A stretch of 64,000 nt of DNA from Phreatobacter stygius (GCF_005144885.1 NZ_CP039690.1:2121001-2185000), one strand, 5' to 3'; shown: positions 18,812 to 28,580, counted from the stretch's first letter. Numbers and translations: made by a program. Notes: a model not told the origin generated them from the letters alone.

Positions 18812-19474
18812 TCACAGGAGACCGTGTTTCCTGAAGGCCTCGGCCAGCGACATGCCGGCCTCGATGTCGGCCCGCATGCGCCGTTCGCCGGTGATCTTGC
18901 CGAGTGCGGTCGACAGCACCTCCAGCGCAGCGGCGCGCGGCACGACGACCACGCCGTCGACGTCGCCGACAATGATGTCGCCGGGCGCGATGTCGGTCTC
19001 GCCAATGCGGATCGGAATATCCTTGGCCGCCATCATGCCGCGGCCCTGGGTATCGGCCGGCGACAGCGCTCCGGTGAACACCGGAAAGCCCATGGCCCGG
19101 ATCGCCGCGACGTCGCGCGCCGCGCCATCGGTCAGGAACCCCGCGGCATTCAGGTAGCGGGCGCGGGTCGACAGAAGCTCGCCCCAGGGGCCAATGCTGA
19201 GATTGCCGCCACACGCCAGCACGCAGACCTCGCCGGCCTTGAGGTCGTCGACCAGCGCGATCTCCAGATCGTAGATGTTCTCGATGTTTTCCCAGATCGG
19301 CCGGTAGGAACCGGTGCGGACCGGACCAAACAGCACCGTCCCGTCATCGACCGGGCGAATGTTGGGCGGCAGGATCTGCCGGTGGAACCCGTGCTGGTCG
19401 AGCGCATCCGAAACCGGTGCCGAAGCGATCAGCGGCCGGGCTCGTTCGATGATGTCGGCAAAACTCTCGGTCAT
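18812..19474 (-). CDS. RraA-family protein (aldolase/decarboxylase-like)
   Basis: A 220-residue member of the RraA / 4-hydroxy-4-methyl-2-oxoglutarate aldolase family. Key blocks are VSDALDQHG near residue 20, the active-site loop GPWGELLSTRARYLNAAGFLTDGAARD with its Asp-Gly-x-x-x-Asp arrangement, and GDIIVGDVDGVVVVPR. Metabolic members cleave branched 2-oxo acids or decarboxylate oxaloacetate; the RNase E inhibitor RraA itself lacks part of this site. Context decides for metabolism: it is the third gene of an operon after an AMACR-type racemase and a crotonase, 10 bp behind the latter. Start ATG at 19474. Confidence 0.8.
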   Translation of the reverse strand: MTESFADIIERARPLIASAPVSDALDQHGFHRQILPPNIRPVDDGTVLFGPVRTGSYRPIWENIENIYDLEIALVDDLKAGEVCVLACGGNLSIGPWGELLSTRARYLNAAGFLTDGAARDVAAIRAMGFPVFTGALSPADTQGRGMMAAKDIPIRIGETDIAPGDIIVGDVDGVVVVPRAAALEVLSTALGKITGERRMRADIEAGMSLAEAFRKHGLL

Positions 19475-19484
19475 GCTCCGTCCT

Positions 19485-20249
19485 TCACGTCGTGCGCTTG
19501 GCGAGGAAGTTGGCGACGCCCTTGGCGAAGGCCGGTTTGCCGATGAGCTGGACCTGGGTCTCGCGCTCGTCGTCGAGCTGATCGCCAAGCCCGCGCGTCT
19601 CGGCGGCATCCAGCAGCCGGCGGATATTGGCAAAGGCCTCCGCCGATCCCTCGCCGAGCCGCGTCGCGATCGAGCGGGCCGACGCCATGCAGGCATCGTC
19701 ATCGACACAGGTCCAGACCAATCCCCATGCGGCGGCGGTCTCGGCCGGCAGCTTGTCGCCGAGCAGGGCCAGCGCCCGCGCGCGGGCCCGCCCGATGGCG
19801 CGCGGCAGGAACCAGGTCACGCCGAGATCCGGCACCAGCCCGAGCTGCGGTCCGAAGGTGAGCACAAAACTCGCCGAGCGCACGGCAACGGCAATGTCGC
19901 AGGCCAGCGCCAGGCCGACACCTGCCCCCGCGGCGACGCCATTGATCGCCGCGACCGTCGGTTTCGGAAAGCCGTCGATCGCCATGATCAACGGGTTGTA
20001 GAGATCGCGCATGGCAGCATTGACGCCATCGGCCGACGGCGCCAGCCCCTGCAGATCGGCGCCGGCGCAGAAACCGCGCCCGGCTCCGGTCAGGATCAAG
20101 GCCTTCACCGCCGCGTCGGCTCTTGCCGCCGCCACCGCCGCAAGGCTCTCGACGACCAGCTGGTCGTTAAAGGCATTGAGCCGGTCCGGCCGGTTGAGCG
20201 TCAATGTCGCGATGCCGTCGGTCACCGCATAGATCGTTGCTTCGGTCAC
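19485..20249 (-). CDS. Enoyl-CoA hydratase/isomerase family protein
   Basis: A 254-residue crotonase-fold protein. The oxyanion-hole motif GAGRGFCAGADLQG (residues 55-68) and AAINGVAAGAGVGLALACD are present. The catalytic loop is LGLVPDLGVTWFLPR, with an Asp where PaaG-type isomerases have it and no glutamate of the classical hydratase GAGGTQRL loop. Isomerisation of an unsaturated or epoxide acyl-CoA is therefore more likely than simple hydration. Its ATG overlaps the TGA of the upstream racemase gene by 4 bp (ATGA), indicating translational coupling, and the RraA-like gene follows 10 bp later. Confidence 0.85.
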   Translation of the reverse strand: MTEATIYAVTDGIATLTLNRPDRLNAFNDQLVVESLAAVAAARADAAVKALILTGAGRGFCAGADLQGLAPSADGVNAAMRDLYNPLIMAIDGFPKPTVAAINGVAAGAGVGLALACDIAVAVRSASFVLTFGPQLGLVPDLGVTWFLPRAIGRARARALALLGDKLPAETAAAWGLVWTCVDDDACMASARSIATRLGEGSAEAFANIRRLLDAAETRGLGDQLDDERETQVQLIGKPAFAKGVANFLAKRTT

Positions 20250-21397
20250 GCGTCGATCCTTCCCGCGATCAGGCCCGATGCCTTGGCCGCCTCGATCTCC
20301 TGCCGGCTGAAGCCGGCCCCCAGCAGCAAGGAGCCGGTATCGGCCCCGGGTTCGCCGGATGGCGTCCCGAGCCGCGTCGGCGTTGCCGAGAAGCGCGGCG
20401 CCGGTTGCGGCATCGGCGCGCCATCGACCTCGGTGAACGTGCCGCGGGCGACATTATGGGGATGGGTCGCGGCTTCCGCGGGATCCAGCACCGGCGCGAA
20501 ACAGACATCGCTGCCGTCGAGCAGGTCGCACCAGGCATCGCGCGTCCGGGACTTGAACGTTGCCGTCAATGTCGCCCTGAGGTCGGGCCACATTGCCTTG
20601 TCCCACTGCTTGGCGAAACGCGGATCGGTCAGATCCAGGAGCCGGATCAGCGCGGCGTAGAATTGCGGCTCGAGCGAACCGATCGAGACGTAGCGCCCAT
20701 CGGCGGTCTCATAGACGCCGTAGAACGGCGCTCCGCCGTCGAGCATGTTGGCTTCACGCTCGACCTTCCAGGTCTTCTTGCCGATCATGCCGAAGATGAT
20801 CGAGCCCAGCACGGCAGCGCCGTCGACCATGGCGGCGTCCACCACCTGGCCCTTGCCGGTGGCGCGCGCGCTGAGCACGCCGGCGGTGATGCCAAGCGCC
20901 AGCATCATGCCGCCGCCGCCGAAATCGCCGACCAGGTTCAAGGGAATGGCCGGCGGCCGGTCGGCCGGGCCGATCGGCCAGAGCATGCCCGACAGAGCCG
21001 CGTAGTTGATGTCGTGGCCGGGCGCCGAGGCCAGCGGCCCGTCCTGGCCCCAGCCGGTCATCCGGCCATAAACGAGGCGCGGATTGGCGGCGAGACAGAC
21101 GTCAGGGCCGAGGCCGAGCCGCTCGGCGACACCTGGGCGAAAGCCTTCGATCAGCGCATCCACCTTGGCCACGAAGCGCAGGATCAGTTCGGCCGCGCCG
21201 GGTTTTTTCAGATCGACCGCGATCGACTTGCGGCCCCGGCCGAGCGAGCCGTCCGCCGACCAGGAGGCAGCCCCGGCCCGATCGACCCGGATCACCTCGG
21301 CGCCCATGTCGGCCAGCATCATGCCGCAGAATGGTCCGGGCCCCAGGCCCGCCAGTTCGATCACCGTCAGGCCGGCCAGCGGTCCGCCATGGGTCAA
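20246..21397 (-). CDS. Alpha-methylacyl-CoA racemase (AMACR/Mcr type, CoA-transferase family III)
   Basis: A 383-residue family III CoA-transferase fold protein that epimerises 2-methyl-branched acyl-CoAs. The racemase catalytic set is visible: GHDINYAALSG (His128) and NLVGDFGGGG (Asp158), with ANMLDGGAPFY containing the loop conserved in the mycobacterial enzyme Mcr. Genuine CoA-transferases of this fold rely on a different Asp context, so racemase is the better call. It lets 2R-methylacyl-CoAs enter beta-oxidation. The start is TTG at 21397 because an ideal GAGGAGG lies about 7 nt upstream; no ATG fits the conserved beginning (GGPLAGLTVIELAGLGP). First gene of a racemase-crotonase-RraA operon. 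Confidence 0.85.
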   Translation of the reverse strand: MTHGGPLAGLTVIELAGLGPGPFCGMMLADMGAEVIRVDRAGAASWSADGSLGRGRKSIAVDLKKPGAAELILRFVAKVDALIEGFRPGVAERLGLGPDVCLAANPRLVYGRMTGWGQDGPLASAPGHDINYAALSGMLWPIGPADRPPAIPLNLVGDFGGGGMMLALGITAGVLSARATGKGQVVDAAMVDGAAVLGSIIFGMIGKKTWKVEREANMLDGGAPFYGVYETADGRYVSIGSLEPQFYAALIRLLDLTDPRFAKQWDKAMWPDLRATLTATFKSRTRDAWCDLLDGSDVCFAPVLDPAEAATHPHNVARGTFTEVDGAPMPQPAPRFSATPTRLGTPSGEPGADTGSLLLGAGFSRQEIEAAKASGLIAGRIDA

Positions 21398-21623
21398 TGC
21401 TTCCTCCTCGGCCGATCGAAGCGGCCTGTCCTGCTTGGGCCAAGACGCTAGTCGGCACTCAAAGCCTGTCAAGCCAAGGGCATTCGGCCAGTCGGCCGAT
21501 GGCCGTCTGGCCACGGCCACCACCGCACGGCTCGATTTCACGTTGCATTTTGAGCCTGAGCGTCCATCTATGCCTCGAACAATTCGATCACGGCGGGCCC
21601 GGCGGTCCTGCGAGGAGCATGCG

Positions 21624-22628
21624 ATGAGCGGCAACGGCAGCGCGAAGTTTGGTGGATCCTTTGGCGGCTCCTTCGGTGGCGGTTATGGCGGAGCGGCAGC
21701 TCAGCCGGCGGTTCAGCCGGCAGCTCCGGCCGCGTCGCCGGCCAGTGCCGCCCCGGTCGAAGGCCTGGTCAAGGAGACGACCACCAAGGATTTCGTCAAG
21801 GATGTGCTGGAGGAATCCAAGACCCAGCCGGTTCTGGTCGATTTCTGGGCGCCCTGGTGCGGCCCCTGCAAGCAGCTCACCCCGGTGATCGAGAAGGTGG
21901 TCAATGCCTTCAAGGGCAAGGTGAAGCTGGTCAAGATGAACATCGACGACCATCCCCAGGTCGCCGGCCAGCTCGGCATCCAGTCGATCCCGGCGGTCAT
22001 CGCCTTCGACAAGGGCCAGGCCATCGATGGCTTCATGGGTGCCCTGCCCGAGGGGCAGGTCAGCGCCTTCATCGAAAAGCTGGTAGGCAGCAAGGCTGGC
22101 GCCGACATGGCCGAGGTGATCACCCAGGCCGATGGCCTGCTGGCCGAAGGCAATCTCGCCGGCGCGGCCGAGATCTATGCCCAGGTGTTGAGCGTCGAGC
22201 CGGACAATCTCGGGGCGCTTGGCGGCCTGGCGCGCGCAGCCGTCGAGGCGGGCGATCTGGAACAGGCCAAGGCCGTGCTGGCCCAGGTGCCCGAGAACAA
22301 GCTGAACGACAAGGCGGTGGCCGCCGCCAAGGCCGCGCTCGAGCTTGCCGAGCAGGCGGCCGAGCTCGGTCCGATCCAGGAATTCGAAGACAAGATCGCC
22401 AAGAACCCGGCCGATCATCAGGCCCGTTTCGATCTCGCGGTGGCGCTGAACGCCGCCGGCAAGCGCGACGAAGCCGCCGACCACTTGCTCGAGATCTTCA
22501 AGCGCGACCGCGCCTGGAACGACGATGGCGCGCGCAAGCAGCTGGTCCAGTTCTTCGAGGCCTGGGGGCCCATGGACGAGGCGACGCTCGCCGGCCGCCG
22601 CAAATTGTCGTCCCTGCTGTTCCGCTAA
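21624..22628 (+). CDS. cnoX: Thioredoxin-TPR co-chaperone (CnoX/YbbN-like)
   Basis: A 334-residue protein with three parts. Residues 1-45 are a low-complexity Gly/Phe/Ser then Ala/Pro tail (GGSFGGSFGGGYGG). Residues 50-155 are a thioredoxin domain with an intact WCGPC motif (Cys79, Cys82) and the cis-proline loop SIPAV. The rest is TPR-like helices (GLLAEGNLAGAAEIYAQVLS and later repeats). CnoX protects proteins during oxidative stress and hands them to GroEL or DnaK; E. coli YbbN lacks the first Cys, whereas this one should be redox-active. The start ATG at 21624 follows GAGGAG. Divergent from the racemase operon. Confidence 0.88.
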   Translation: MSGNGSAKFGGSFGGSFGGGYGGAAAQPAVQPAAPAASPASAAPVEGLVKETTTKDFVKDVLEESKTQPVLVDFWAPWCGPCKQLTPVIEKVVNAFKGKVKLVKMNIDDHPQVAGQLGIQSIPAVIAFDKGQAIDGFMGALPEGQVSAFIEKLVGSKAGADMAEVITQADGLLAEGNLAGAAEIYAQVLSVEPDNLGALGGLARAAVEAGDLEQAKAVLAQVPENKLNDKAVAAAKAALELAEQAAELGPIQEFEDKIAKNPADHQARFDLAVALNAAGKRDEAADHLLEIFKRDRAWNDDGARKQLVQFFEAWGPMDEATLAGRRKLSSLLFR

Positions 22629-22635
22629 GACAAGG

Positions 22636-22655
22636 AGGCGCCTGGCCCCGCCTCG
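22636..22655. terminator. Hairpin between cnoX and convergent SDR gene
   Basis: GAGGCG and CGCCTC pair around an 8-nt loop 8 bp after the cnoX stop and 17 bp before the stop of the convergent SDR gene. The stem is only 6 bp and no T run follows, so it is weak support for a shared transcription end. Confidence 0.3.
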
Positions 22656-22671
22656 CGCGGCCGGGCGTCGG

Positions 22672-23529
22672 CTATTTGCGGCGGTTCAGGCCGAGGCGCT
22701 TGGCCGCCAGCCGGTCGAGCACGCGGTCGGGCAGCAGCCGCGGCAGCGTCCAGTTGGTCAGCGACGAACGCGTCAGCGGATAACGCGTTTTCGGTTTCGC
22801 CGTGGTCAGCGCGTGAAACACGACGTCGGCGACGGCTTCCGCCGGCAGCGCGTCATTTGCCCGCGCCAGCACTTCCTTCTCGAATTTTTCGATGATCGGT
22901 CCGTAAAAGGTCGCCTGATAGCGGCTGCGATCGATCGCGGCGGAGGATTTTTCCCAGATCGGCGTCGCCACCGGCCCCGGGCCGATGATCACCACGTCGA
23001 CGCCGAACGGCATCAGCTCGCGGCGCAGTGCGTGGCTGACCGCCTCGACGGCGTGTTTCGACGCGGCATAGCCGCCGACGAAAGGCCAGACCAGTTCGCC
23101 CGACACCGACGACATGGTGACGATACGGCCGGGCTTGCCGGTGAAGCGCTCGCTGGCGCCGAGAAGGCCGGCAAAGGCCTGAACGGTCGCCACCAGGCCG
23201 CGCACATTGACGTTCCACTGCTGGTCCAGCTCATCCAGCGGCTGGTGCAGCAGCGGCCCCGGCAGCGACACGCCGGCGTTGCAGACCAGGCCGGCCAGCG
23301 GCTCATGGCCCAGCGCATCCGCAACCATGGTCGCGGCAAGGCCAAGTGAATCGATATCGGTGACGTCGGCGATCAGTCCGGTGAAATTTTCGCCGAGAGC
23401 CAGCTTCAGCCGCTCGCGATCCTCGACCCGGCGCACCGTGCCGAAGACACGCCAGCCGCGCCTGGTCAGATCGGCGGCGATCGCTTCACCGATGCCGGTG
23501 GAGACGCCGGTGACGACCGCGGCGGGCAT
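22672..23529 (-). CDS. SDR-family oxidoreductase
   Basis: A 285-residue classical short-chain dehydrogenase. The cofactor motif TGVSTGIGEA is at residues 7-16 and the basic VRRVEDRERL after strand 2 suggests NADP. NAG is in VCNAGVSLPG, catalytic Ser is in MSSVSGE, and YAASK gives the Tyr and Lys. The C-terminal extension (KTRYPLTRSSLTNWTLPRLLP) resembles retinol dehydrogenase-type or hydroxysteroid dehydrogenase-like SDRs that act on lipidic substrates. Its ATG at 23529 starts 2 bp after the ispG stop, so the two genes share a transcript. The substrate cannot be named. Confidence 0.85.
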   Translation of the reverse strand: MPAAVVTGVSTGIGEAIAADLTRRGWRVFGTVRRVEDRERLKLALGENFTGLIADVTDIDSLGLAATMVADALGHEPLAGLVCNAGVSLPGPLLHQPLDELDQQWNVNVRGLVATVQAFAGLLGASERFTGKPGRIVTMSSVSGELVWPFVGGYAASKHAVEAVSHALRRELMPFGVDVVIIGPGPVATPIWEKSSAAIDRSRYQATFYGPIIEKFEKEVLARANDALPAEAVADVVFHALTTAKPKTRYPLTRSSLTNWTLPRLLPDRVLDRLAAKRLGLNRRK

Positions 23530-23531
23530 GC

Positions 23532-24788
23532 CTACTCCGCCGCCGTGGCTTGCGGCCGGCCGACACCATAACGTTTCTCGATATAGTCGATCACCATGGC
23601 CTTGAAGTCGGCGGCAACGGTCGGGCCGCGCAGCGTGGTGACCTTGTGCCCGTCGACGAAGACCGGAGCGGCCGGGTTTTCGCCGGTACCCGGCAACGAA
23701 ATGCCGATATCGGCATGTTTCGATTCGCCCGGCCCATTCACGATACAGCCCATGACGGCGACATTCAGCGCCTCGACGCCGGGATAGCGGGTCTTCCACT
23801 CCGGCATCGATGCGTGGATGAAACCCTGGATGTCCTGGGCCAGCTCCTGGAACAGCGTCGAGGTGGTGCGGCCGCAGCCCGGACAGGCCGCGACCAGCGG
23901 CACGAAGGTTCTGATGCCCATGGTCTGCAGGATCTCCTGCGCGACCTTCACCTCCAGCGTCCGGTCGCCGTTCGGCTCGGGCGTCAGCGATACGCGAACG
24001 GTATCGCCGATGCCGTCCTGCAGCACGACACCGAGCGCCGCCGAGGAAGCGACAATGCCTTTCGAGCCCATGCCGGCCTCGGTGAGACCGAGATGCAGCG
24101 CATAGTCCGCCCGCAACGCGAGCATCCGATAGACCGAAATCAGATCCTGCACCGCCGAAACCTTGGCCGACAGGATGATCCGGTCCTTGGCAAGGCCAAT
24201 CTCCTCGGCACGCCTGGCGGACAGCACGCAGGACTGGACCATCGCCTCATGCATGACCGCGCGCGCCTCCAGCGGCGCGGCGCTCTTGGCGTTCTCGTCC
24301 ATCAGATGGGTCAGCAGTTCCTGGTCGAGCGAACCCCAATTGGCGCCGATGCGCACGGCCTTGCCATGTTCGATCGCCTTTTCGACGATCATGGCGAATT
24401 GCCTGTCCTTCTTGTCCTTGAAACCGACATTGCCCGGGTTGATCCGGTATTTGTCGAGCGCTTCGGCGCAGGCCGGATGATCGGCCAGCAGCTTGTGGCC
24501 GATATAATGGAAGTCGCCGACCAGCGGCACTTCGACGCGCATGCGGGCGAGCCGGTCGCGGATATGCGGCACGGCGGCGGCGCTCTCGTCGCGATCGACC
24601 GTGATGCGCACCAGTTCCGAGCCGGCGCGTGCCAGGGCCGCGACCTGGCGAACCGTCGCCTCGACATCGGCGGTATCGGTGTTGGTCATCGACTGGACGA
24701 CGATCGGTGCGCCGCCGCCGACCTGGACCGAGCCGACTTTGACGCCGACCGTCCGCTGGCGGGTTTTCACCCCAAAGCCCTGGATCAT
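23532..24788 (-). CDS. ispG: 4-hydroxy-3-methylbut-2-enyl diphosphate synthase (GcpE)
   Basis: Penultimate enzyme of the MEP isoprenoid pathway, converting MEcPP to HMBPP with a 4Fe-4S cluster and flavodoxin or ferredoxin. At 418 residues it is a standard bacterial form. The TIM-barrel half contains [17 protein letters not shown] and YRINPGNVG; the cluster half contains [14 protein letters not shown] and [20 protein letters not shown] with the three cysteine ligands and catalytic Glu. Start ATG at 24788. It is the first gene of a transcript that continues into the SDR gene, and is divergent from the first chemoreceptor gene across a 237-bp intergenic region in which I see no clear element. 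Confidence 0.97.
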   Translation of the reverse strand: MIQGFGVKTRQRTVGVKVGSVQVGGGAPIVVQSMTNTDTADVEATVRQVAALARAGSELVRITVDRDESAAAVPHIRDRLARMRVEVPLVGDFHYIGHKLLADHPACAEALDKYRINPGNVGFKDKKDRQFAMIVEKAIEHGKAVRIGANWGSLDQELLTHLMDENAKSAAPLEARAVMHEAMVQSCVLSARRAEEIGLAKDRIILSAKVSAVQDLISVYRMLALRADYALHLGLTEAGMGSKGIVASSAALGVVLQDGIGDTVRVSLTPEPNGDRTLEVKVAQEILQTMGIRTFVPLVAACPGCGRTTSTLFQELAQDIQGFIHASMPEWKTRYPGVEALNVAVMGCIVNGPGESKHADIGISLPGTGENPAAPVFVDGHKVTTLRGPTVAADFKAMVIDYIEKRYGVGRPQATAAE

Positions 24789-25025
24789 CGCTCTCGTCTC
24801 CGCTTATGCGCCCTGAGCACATAACCTTCCCCGGGCCGACAAGCCAGAGGCCCGGCGCCGGGTCGGCCGACCGTGTGCCGCGGCCTGTCGAAGCGGCAGT
24901 CGGCGCGAGGCTGGTGCTGACCGAACGTCATAGCGGTGTTTCATGACAAGATTTGGCTGCGACATCTCTGACTTAATCGAAACTTCACCAAGACTTGCTC
25001 AGCTGCGCCACGAAAAAAAGAACCG

Positions 25026-27128
25026 ATGGGAACACTGATGCTCGCCTTCAATCTTCGCGCCAAGTTGATCGCCGGTTTCGCCGCCCTCATAGCGATCTCG
25101 GCGGTGAGCGCCGGTGTCTCGGTCTGGCGCGCCCGGACCATTTCGGAAAGCATGGAGAAGGTGGCCGCGGTGCGCTCGCCGACCGCCATTCTCGGCACCC
25201 GCATCGTCGACGCAGTGAACCGCACGCAGGTCGCGCTGCGCGACCATCTGATCGATCCCGACGAAGCCCATGTCCGGCGCTGGGAGCAGATTTGGCGCGA
25301 TCTCACCAAGGCGCGCGACGAGATGGACCGCTACGCCGCCGATTTCGCCGACGAGGCTCATCGCGCCAGGTGGAAAGAGGCCCACCCGCTGTTCGAGGAC
25401 ATGCAGAAGGCCCAGCAACGGCTGCTTGCCGTGGTCGGTACGCCGGATCATTACCCGGCCCTGACGGCCTATGAACGCGAGATCGTGCCGCGCCTTCAGC
25501 CACTGGAGGAGGCGCTCGGCATCCTGATCACCAAGGAGATCAGCAATCCCGTCGCGTCCGAGCAATTGCTGACCGCGGGCGTGGCGCTGCAATCCAGCAT
25601 TCTGTCGGCGACCCGCCACCTGCGCGGCTTCATCCATCTGGGCCGGGATCAGGACAAGGCCGCCTTCGAGCGCGCCTGGACCACCGCCGGCGACCGGATC
25701 CGCGACATTGGCGGGCTCGCCAGCGCACTCTCGGAAGACCAGACCAGGGCGCTGAACCAGATCCGCTTCGGCTTCCTGTCGGTGCGCAAGGGCTCGGCCG
25801 CGGCAACCTCGCTGCGCAGCGGTTCGGGATGGAATGCGCCGCTTGCGATGATGCACGATCAGGTGACACCACTGACCAATCGCATTCTGGATGCGCTCGA
25901 GGGGCCCGCCAATGCCGAAGGCGTCCGCCAAGGCGGCCTGATCGACGGCCAGATCGCACTGCTGACCGAAGACACCCGCAATTCCGCCGATCTCGCCAAT
26001 TCGCTGTCGACCGCGCTGACGCTGGCGGCATTGCTGTCGCTGGTCGCCGGCCTTGCCATAGCGCTGGTGTTGGCCCGGATGATCGTCCGGCCGATCAGCG
26101 GCATGACCGCCGCGATGCAGGACCTGTCCTCCGGCAAGCTCGACATCGCCATTCCCGGCCAGGGCCGAACCGACGAGGTTGGCGCCATGGCCGGCGCCAT
26201 GGCGGTGTTCCGCGACACCATGCGTGATGCCGACCAGGCGCGCAGCGAAGAACAGGCCCGCCAGCTCGCCGAAGCCGAACGGCTCGCCCGGCGCAATGCC
26301 GTGGCCGAAGCCTTCGTCGCCAAGATGAGCGACCTCGCCTCCGGCTTCACCGCCTCCTCCGGCCGCGTCGCGGTTTCGGCAAGCGACCTCTCGGCGACCG
26401 CGGAGGAAACCTCACGCCAGGCCGGCGAAGTGGCGGGCGCCGCCGAAATCGCCTCGATCAACGTCCAGACGGTTGCCGCCTCGACCGAGGAGCTCGCGGC
26501 ATCGGTGCGCGAGATCAACGCGCAGGTGATGAAATCGGCGGAGAGCGCCGACACCGCCGTCGGCGAAGCCAAGCGTTCGGAAGAGCAGATCCGCGACCTC
26601 GCCGGCTCCGCCGACCGGATCGGCGACGTCGTCAACCTGATCAAGGCGATCGCCGACCAGACCAATCTGCTGGCGCTCAACGCGACCATCGAGGCCGCCC
26701 GCGCCGGCGAATCCGGCAGGGGTTTCGCGGTGGTCGCCTCGGAGGTGAAAAACCTCGCCGCCCAGACCGCCAAGGCGACCGAGGAGATCGCCACCAAGAT
26801 CACCGAGATCCAGGGCGCCACCGCCGCCACCGTCATGTCGATTACCGCCATCGGCTCGACCATCGACACGATCAAGGCGATCACCGCCGCGGTTGCCGCC
26901 GCCATCGAACAGCAGGGCGCGGCAACCCATGAGATCGCCGGCAATTGCCAGAAAGCGGCAGCCGCCGCCGCCGGCGTCACCGGCACGATAACCGGCGTCG
27001 GCCAGGCCGCCGAGACGACCGGTCGGTCGGCCGGCGAATTGACCGGGCTTGCCACCGACCTTGCCGGCCATGCCGGCACGCTGCAGGACGAGGTTCAGGC
27101 CTTTGTCGATGCGCTGAAGGCGGCCTGA
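25026..27128 (+). CDS. Methyl-accepting chemotaxis protein 1
   Basis: A 700-residue inner-membrane chemoreceptor. Helix 1 is at about residues 13-35 ([22 protein letters not shown]). The long helical periplasmic sensor extends to about residue 325, and helix 2 follows ([20 protein letters not shown]). A HAMP domain comes next ([31 protein letters not shown]). The cytoplasmic signalling tip holds [20 protein letters not shown] and [20 protein letters not shown]. The size of the sensor suggests a helical-bundle type that binds small molecules; the ligand is unknown. There is no CheB/CheR-tethering pentapeptide. Start ATG at 25026 or 25038. No che operon is nearby. Confidence 0.93.
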   Translation: MGTLMLAFNLRAKLIAGFAALIAISAVSAGVSVWRARTISESMEKVAAVRSPTAILGTRIVDAVNRTQVALRDHLIDPDEAHVRRWEQIWRDLTKARDEMDRYAADFADEAHRARWKEAHPLFEDMQKAQQRLLAVVGTPDHYPALTAYEREIVPRLQPLEEALGILITKEISNPVASEQLLTAGVALQSSILSATRHLRGFIHLGRDQDKAAFERAWTTAGDRIRDIGGLASALSEDQTRALNQIRFGFLSVRKGSAAATSLRSGSGWNAPLAMMHDQVTPLTNRILDALEGPANAEGVRQGGLIDGQIALLTEDTRNSADLANSLSTALTLAALLSLVAGLAIALVLARMIVRPISGMTAAMQDLSSGKLDIAIPGQGRTDEVGAMAGAMAVFRDTMRDADQARSEEQARQLAEAERLARRNAVAEAFVAKMSDLASGFTASSGRVAVSASDLSATAEETSRQAGEVAGAAEIASINVQTVAASTEELAASVREINAQVMKSAESADTAVGEAKRSEEQIRDLAGSADRIGDVVNLIKAIADQTNLLALNATIEAARAGESGRGFAVVASEVKNLAAQTAKATEEIATKITEIQGATAATVMSITAIGSTIDTIKAITAAVAAAIEQQGAATHEIAGNCQKAAAAAAGVTGTITGVGQAAETTGRSAGELTGLATDLAGHAGTLQDEVQAFVDALKAA

Positions 27129-27131
27129 TCC

Positions 27132-27147
27132 GGCGGCTTCGGCCGCC
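27132..27147. terminator. UUCG-tetraloop hairpin between MCP1 and zur
   Basis: GGCGGC-TTCG-GCCGCC is a perfect 6-bp stem closed by the very stable UUCG tetraloop. It fits exactly in the 19 bp between the stop of the chemoreceptor gene and the stop of the convergent zur gene. There is no T run, so it may act as a stabilising 3' end or a weak bidirectional terminator. Confidence 0.4.
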
Positions 27148-27633
27148 TCAGCCGCAATGCGCGCAGCGACCGAACATCTCGACCACCTGTGACGCCGGCC
27201 GGAAGCCGGCGCCCTGGGCGATCTTGTCGAGGTCGCGCTGGACGCTCGCGGCCGGCGCCTCGGAGACGCAACCGCAGGCGTCGCAGATCATGAACACCAC
27301 GAGATCCGAGCGGTCGTGCCGATGGGCGCAGGCAATGAAGGCGTTGCGGCTCTCGATGCGATGGGCAAGGCCGGCTTCCAGCAGGAAGTCCAGCGCCCGA
27401 TAGACGGTGATCGGTGCCGGCCGCCGGCCGCTCGCGCCGTGCATGCGTTCGATCAGGTCATAGGCGCCGACCGGCGCCGATGAAGCCGCCAGATGTTCCA
27501 GCACCTCGCGGCGGATCGGCGTCAGCTTGAGACGACGTTCGGCGCAGCGTGTCTCGGCAAAGGCCAGCGCATCGGCCGGCGGATGGCCGTGCTCGCAGGC
27601 ATGATCGTGCGCCGTTGCTCGGACTTTCAACAT
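27148..27633 (-). CDS. zur: Fur-family regulator, probably Zur
   Basis: A 161-residue Fur-superfamily repressor. The winged-helix part includes AERRLKLTPIRREVLEHL and PITVYRALDFLLEAGLAHRIE. The structural zinc cysteines are Cys117/Cys120 (ICDACG) and Cys157/Cys160 (CAHCG); the sensing site is provided by CAHRHD (Cys102, His104, His106). A His-rich start (HDHACEHGHPP) is typical of Zur rather than Fur, Irr or PerR, so zinc-dependent repression of zinc uptake is the best reading. No znuABC genes are adjacent, and I do not see a clear Zur box in the 160 bp before bdhA. Start ATG at 27633. Confidence 0.82.
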   Translation of the reverse strand: MLKVRATAHDHACEHGHPPADALAFAETRCAERRLKLTPIRREVLEHLAASSAPVGAYDLIERMHGASGRRPAPITVYRALDFLLEAGLAHRIESRNAFIACAHRHDRSDLVVFMICDACGCVSEAPAASVQRDLDKIAQGAGFRPASQVVEMFGRCAHCG

Positions 27634-27794
27634 GGCGTTGACTTCACTCCAGATCTTGCGGCGGTCTTATCACGACAGCGTGTCGGGCCAAAGCCGCACC
27701 GCAGCTCGGCCAATGTTGCAATGCAAACGGCTCGCGACCGTGCCAACATGCCGCGATTTGGCGTTGGACCGGCGTGACACAGGAGATGGATATC

Positions 27795-28580
27795 ATGGCG
27801 TTGAATGGGAAGAGCGCGCTCGTCACCGGGTCGACCAGCGGCATCGGTCTGGGGATCGCCAAGGCGCTTGCGCATGAAGGCGCCGACATCATGCTGAACG
27901 GCCTCGGCAAGCCCGAGGAGATCGAGGCGATCCGGGCGTCGCTGGCCGCCGAGACCGGCCGCAAGGTGTTGTTCTCGCCCGCCGACATGACCAAGCCCGA
28001 CGAGATCGCCGCCCTGGTCAGGGCCGCCGAGCAGGGCCTCGGCAAGGTCGATATCCTGGTCAACAGCGCCGGCATCCAGCATGTCTCGCCGGTCGAGGAA
28101 TTCCCGATCGAAAAGTTCGACGCGATCATCGCGATCAATCTGGTCTCCGGTTTCCATCTGACCCGGGCCGTGGTGCCGGGCATGAAGGCAAACGGCTTCG
28201 GCCGGATCATCAACATCGCCTCCGCCCATTCGGTGGTCGCCTCGCCGTTCAAGTCGGCCTATGTCGCCGCCAAGCATGGCCTGCTCGGCTTCACCAAGAC
28301 CATCGCGCTCGAGCTCGCCAGCTTCGGCATCACCGCCAATTGCATCTCGCCCGGCTATGTCTGGACGCCGCTGGTGGAAAAGCAGATCCCCGACACGATG
28401 AAGGCGCGCAACATGACCAAGGAACAGGTCATCAACGACGTGCTTTTGACCGCCCAGCCGACCAAAAAATTCGTCACCACCGACGAGGTCGCGGCGCTGG
28501 CGCTCTACCTCGCTTCCGATGCGGCGGCCTCGGTGACCGGCGCCAACATGCTGATCGACGGTGGCTGGACGGCCGCATGA
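27795..28580 (+). CDS. bdhA: D-3-hydroxybutyrate dehydrogenase
   Basis: Oxidises 3-hydroxybutyrate, released from the storage polymer PHB, to acetoacetate with NAD. The 261-residue SDR shows VTGSTSGIGLGIAKAL at the start, NSAGIQHVSPVEEFP, the Ser motif IASAHS and YVAAKHG. The IQHVSPVEEFP substrate loop and C-terminal DEVAALALYLASDAAASVTG with GGWTA are characteristic of BdhA. The start ATG at 27795 sits 9 nt after AGGAG; in-frame GTG 27774 and ATG 27786 lie before or on that site and are less likely. The patatin-like gene overlaps its stop by 4 bp, giving a coupled two-gene operon. Confidence 0.92.
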   Translation: MALNGKSALVTGSTSGIGLGIAKALAHEGADIMLNGLGKPEEIEAIRASLAAETGRKVLFSPADMTKPDEIAALVRAAEQGLGKVDILVNSAGIQHVSPVEEFPIEKFDAIIAINLVSGFHLTRAVVPGMKANGFGRIINIASAHSVVASPFKSAYVAAKHGLLGFTKTIALELASFGITANCISPGYVWTPLVEKQIPDTMKARNMTKEQVINDVLLTAQPTKKFVTTDEVAALALYLASDAAASVTGANMLIDGGWTAA

